In this document: piece after piece, positions 63,836-64,000 of the stretch
Layout of the letters: every line of letters begins with the position of its first letter
How positions within the stretch are numbered: position 1 is the first letter of the stretch
Source: Palaemon carinicauda
Lineage: Eukaryota > Arthropoda > Malacostraca > Decapoda > Palaemonidae
Reading direction: 5' to 3'
NCBI RefSeq assembly: GCF_036898095.1
Contig: NC_090751.1
Coordinates: 88,706,804-88,770,803, forward strand
DNA: 64,000 nt
Program-made: the position numbers and the translations under genes
The notes under the pieces: generated by a model
Told to the model about the DNA's origin: nothing
Database searches by the model: none
What the model saw: the letters and a program-made list of their open reading frames with translations, nothing else

Positions 63836-63901
63836 CATCAGGACGTCATGGCTTGAGCCCAAAAAACGGATTTTGAGCGAAGCGAAAAATCTATTTTTGG
63901 G
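63836..63901 (+). repeat. Partial ICR of element E
   Basis: CATCAGGACGTCATGGCTTG, AGCCCAAAAAACGGATTTTG, GCGAAGCG and TATTTTTGGG are present; the TGAGATAGCC half and the right terminal repeat are missing. Confidence 0.88.
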
Positions 63902-64000
63902 CTCGAACCTGTGCCGCCCAGTGAATAAGCTCCATTTAGCACTTATTCTTAGGTAATTTACTGCTAAATATACCAGAGAAAAAATGTAAAGGAGTGCTAG
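63902..64000 (-). mobile_element. Possible tRNA-derived SINE fragment at the right flank of E
   Basis: Minus strand TCACTGGGCGGCACAGGTTC then GAGC looks like a polymerase III B box region (GGTTCGAGC). Cut by the window end, so only suggestive. Confidence 0.4.

Larger units (their letters stand above)
55082..63901 (+). mobile_element. DIRS-type retrotransposon E, degenerate
   Basis: Left tip TTTTTGAGCTCAAGCC at 55082 directly joins the right tip of the palindrome. Left repeat to about 56000 (interrupted at 55139-55708), leader, gag, RT-RNaseH, YR, 3' UTR and a partial ICR at 63836-63901. The right terminal repeat is missing: after TATTTTTGGG the sequence becomes CTCGAACCTGTGCCGCC. Several stops and lost catalytic residues make it the oldest-looking copy. 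Confidence 0.88.

Noticed and set aside
18563..63910. Repeated 60-bp GAGCGAAGCG-containing blocks as a CRISPR-like or satellite array
   Set aside because: They are few, in both orientations, and each maps to a DIRS tip or ICR.

Overview
This is a eukaryotic, AT-rich, repeat-dominated window. The best guess is a decapod crustacean (shrimp-like). The reasons are the density of long (TA)n, (CT)n and (AAT)n microsatellites, several tyrosine-recombinase (DIRS-type) retrotransposons and tRNA-derived SINEs. The species cannot be fixed from the sequence. The only host coding sequence I can defend is two exons of an SLC13/INDY-type sodium-carboxylate symporter gene on the minus strand (42377-42559 and 28886-29005). 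Their splice phases match, and the 13.4-kb intron between them is filled by transposons.

Layout. 1-13 kb: microsatellites, decayed LINE pieces (5.1-5.5, 6.6-8.2 and 9.8-10.2 kb), a SINE relic and TAA-tailed repeats. 13288-13787: a 500-N assembly gap. 13.8-28.3 kb: DIRS element A (+ strand), split in its 3' UTR by a complete 8.75-kb DIRS element B (- strand, 18562-27308). A resumes at 27309 and ends at 28281. 28.3-30.7 kb: intron with one SLC13 exon and a 5'-truncated RTE tail. 30.7-42.2 kb: DIRS element F of a second family (- strand), whose right terminal repeat is interrupted by a nearly full-length RTE-like LINE (30807-34186, 9-bp target duplication). 42.4-42.6 kb: the second SLC13 exon. 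44.0-52.8 kb: a Tigger/pogo-type DNA transposon remnant interrupted by DIRS element D (- strand, 45340-about 52473). 53.6-55.1 kb: a 1.4-kb near-palindrome made from DIRS leader sequence. 55.1-63.9 kb: degenerate DIRS element E (+ strand), carrying a 570-bp inverted-repeat element with an 8-bp duplication in its left terminal repeat.

The DIRS copies explain each other. Each has inverted terminal repeats with different left and right tips. Complete copies also have an internal complementary region (ICR) whose two halves are complementary to the two tips. Coding order is gag (Cys/His N-terminus), RT + RNase H, then tyrosine recombinase (YR). A has intact RT, RNase H and YR motifs but a broken gag. 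B has one uninterrupted 986-residue RT-RNaseH-YR frame created by a one-base C-run change, but its gag tail is frameshifted and one RNase H carboxylate is lost. D and E are inactivated. The most interesting signals are the ICR and candidate crossover core, the nested B-in-A insertion, the RT-YR frame arrangement, the conserved splice-acceptor-like site before gag, and the palindromic DIRS derivative.
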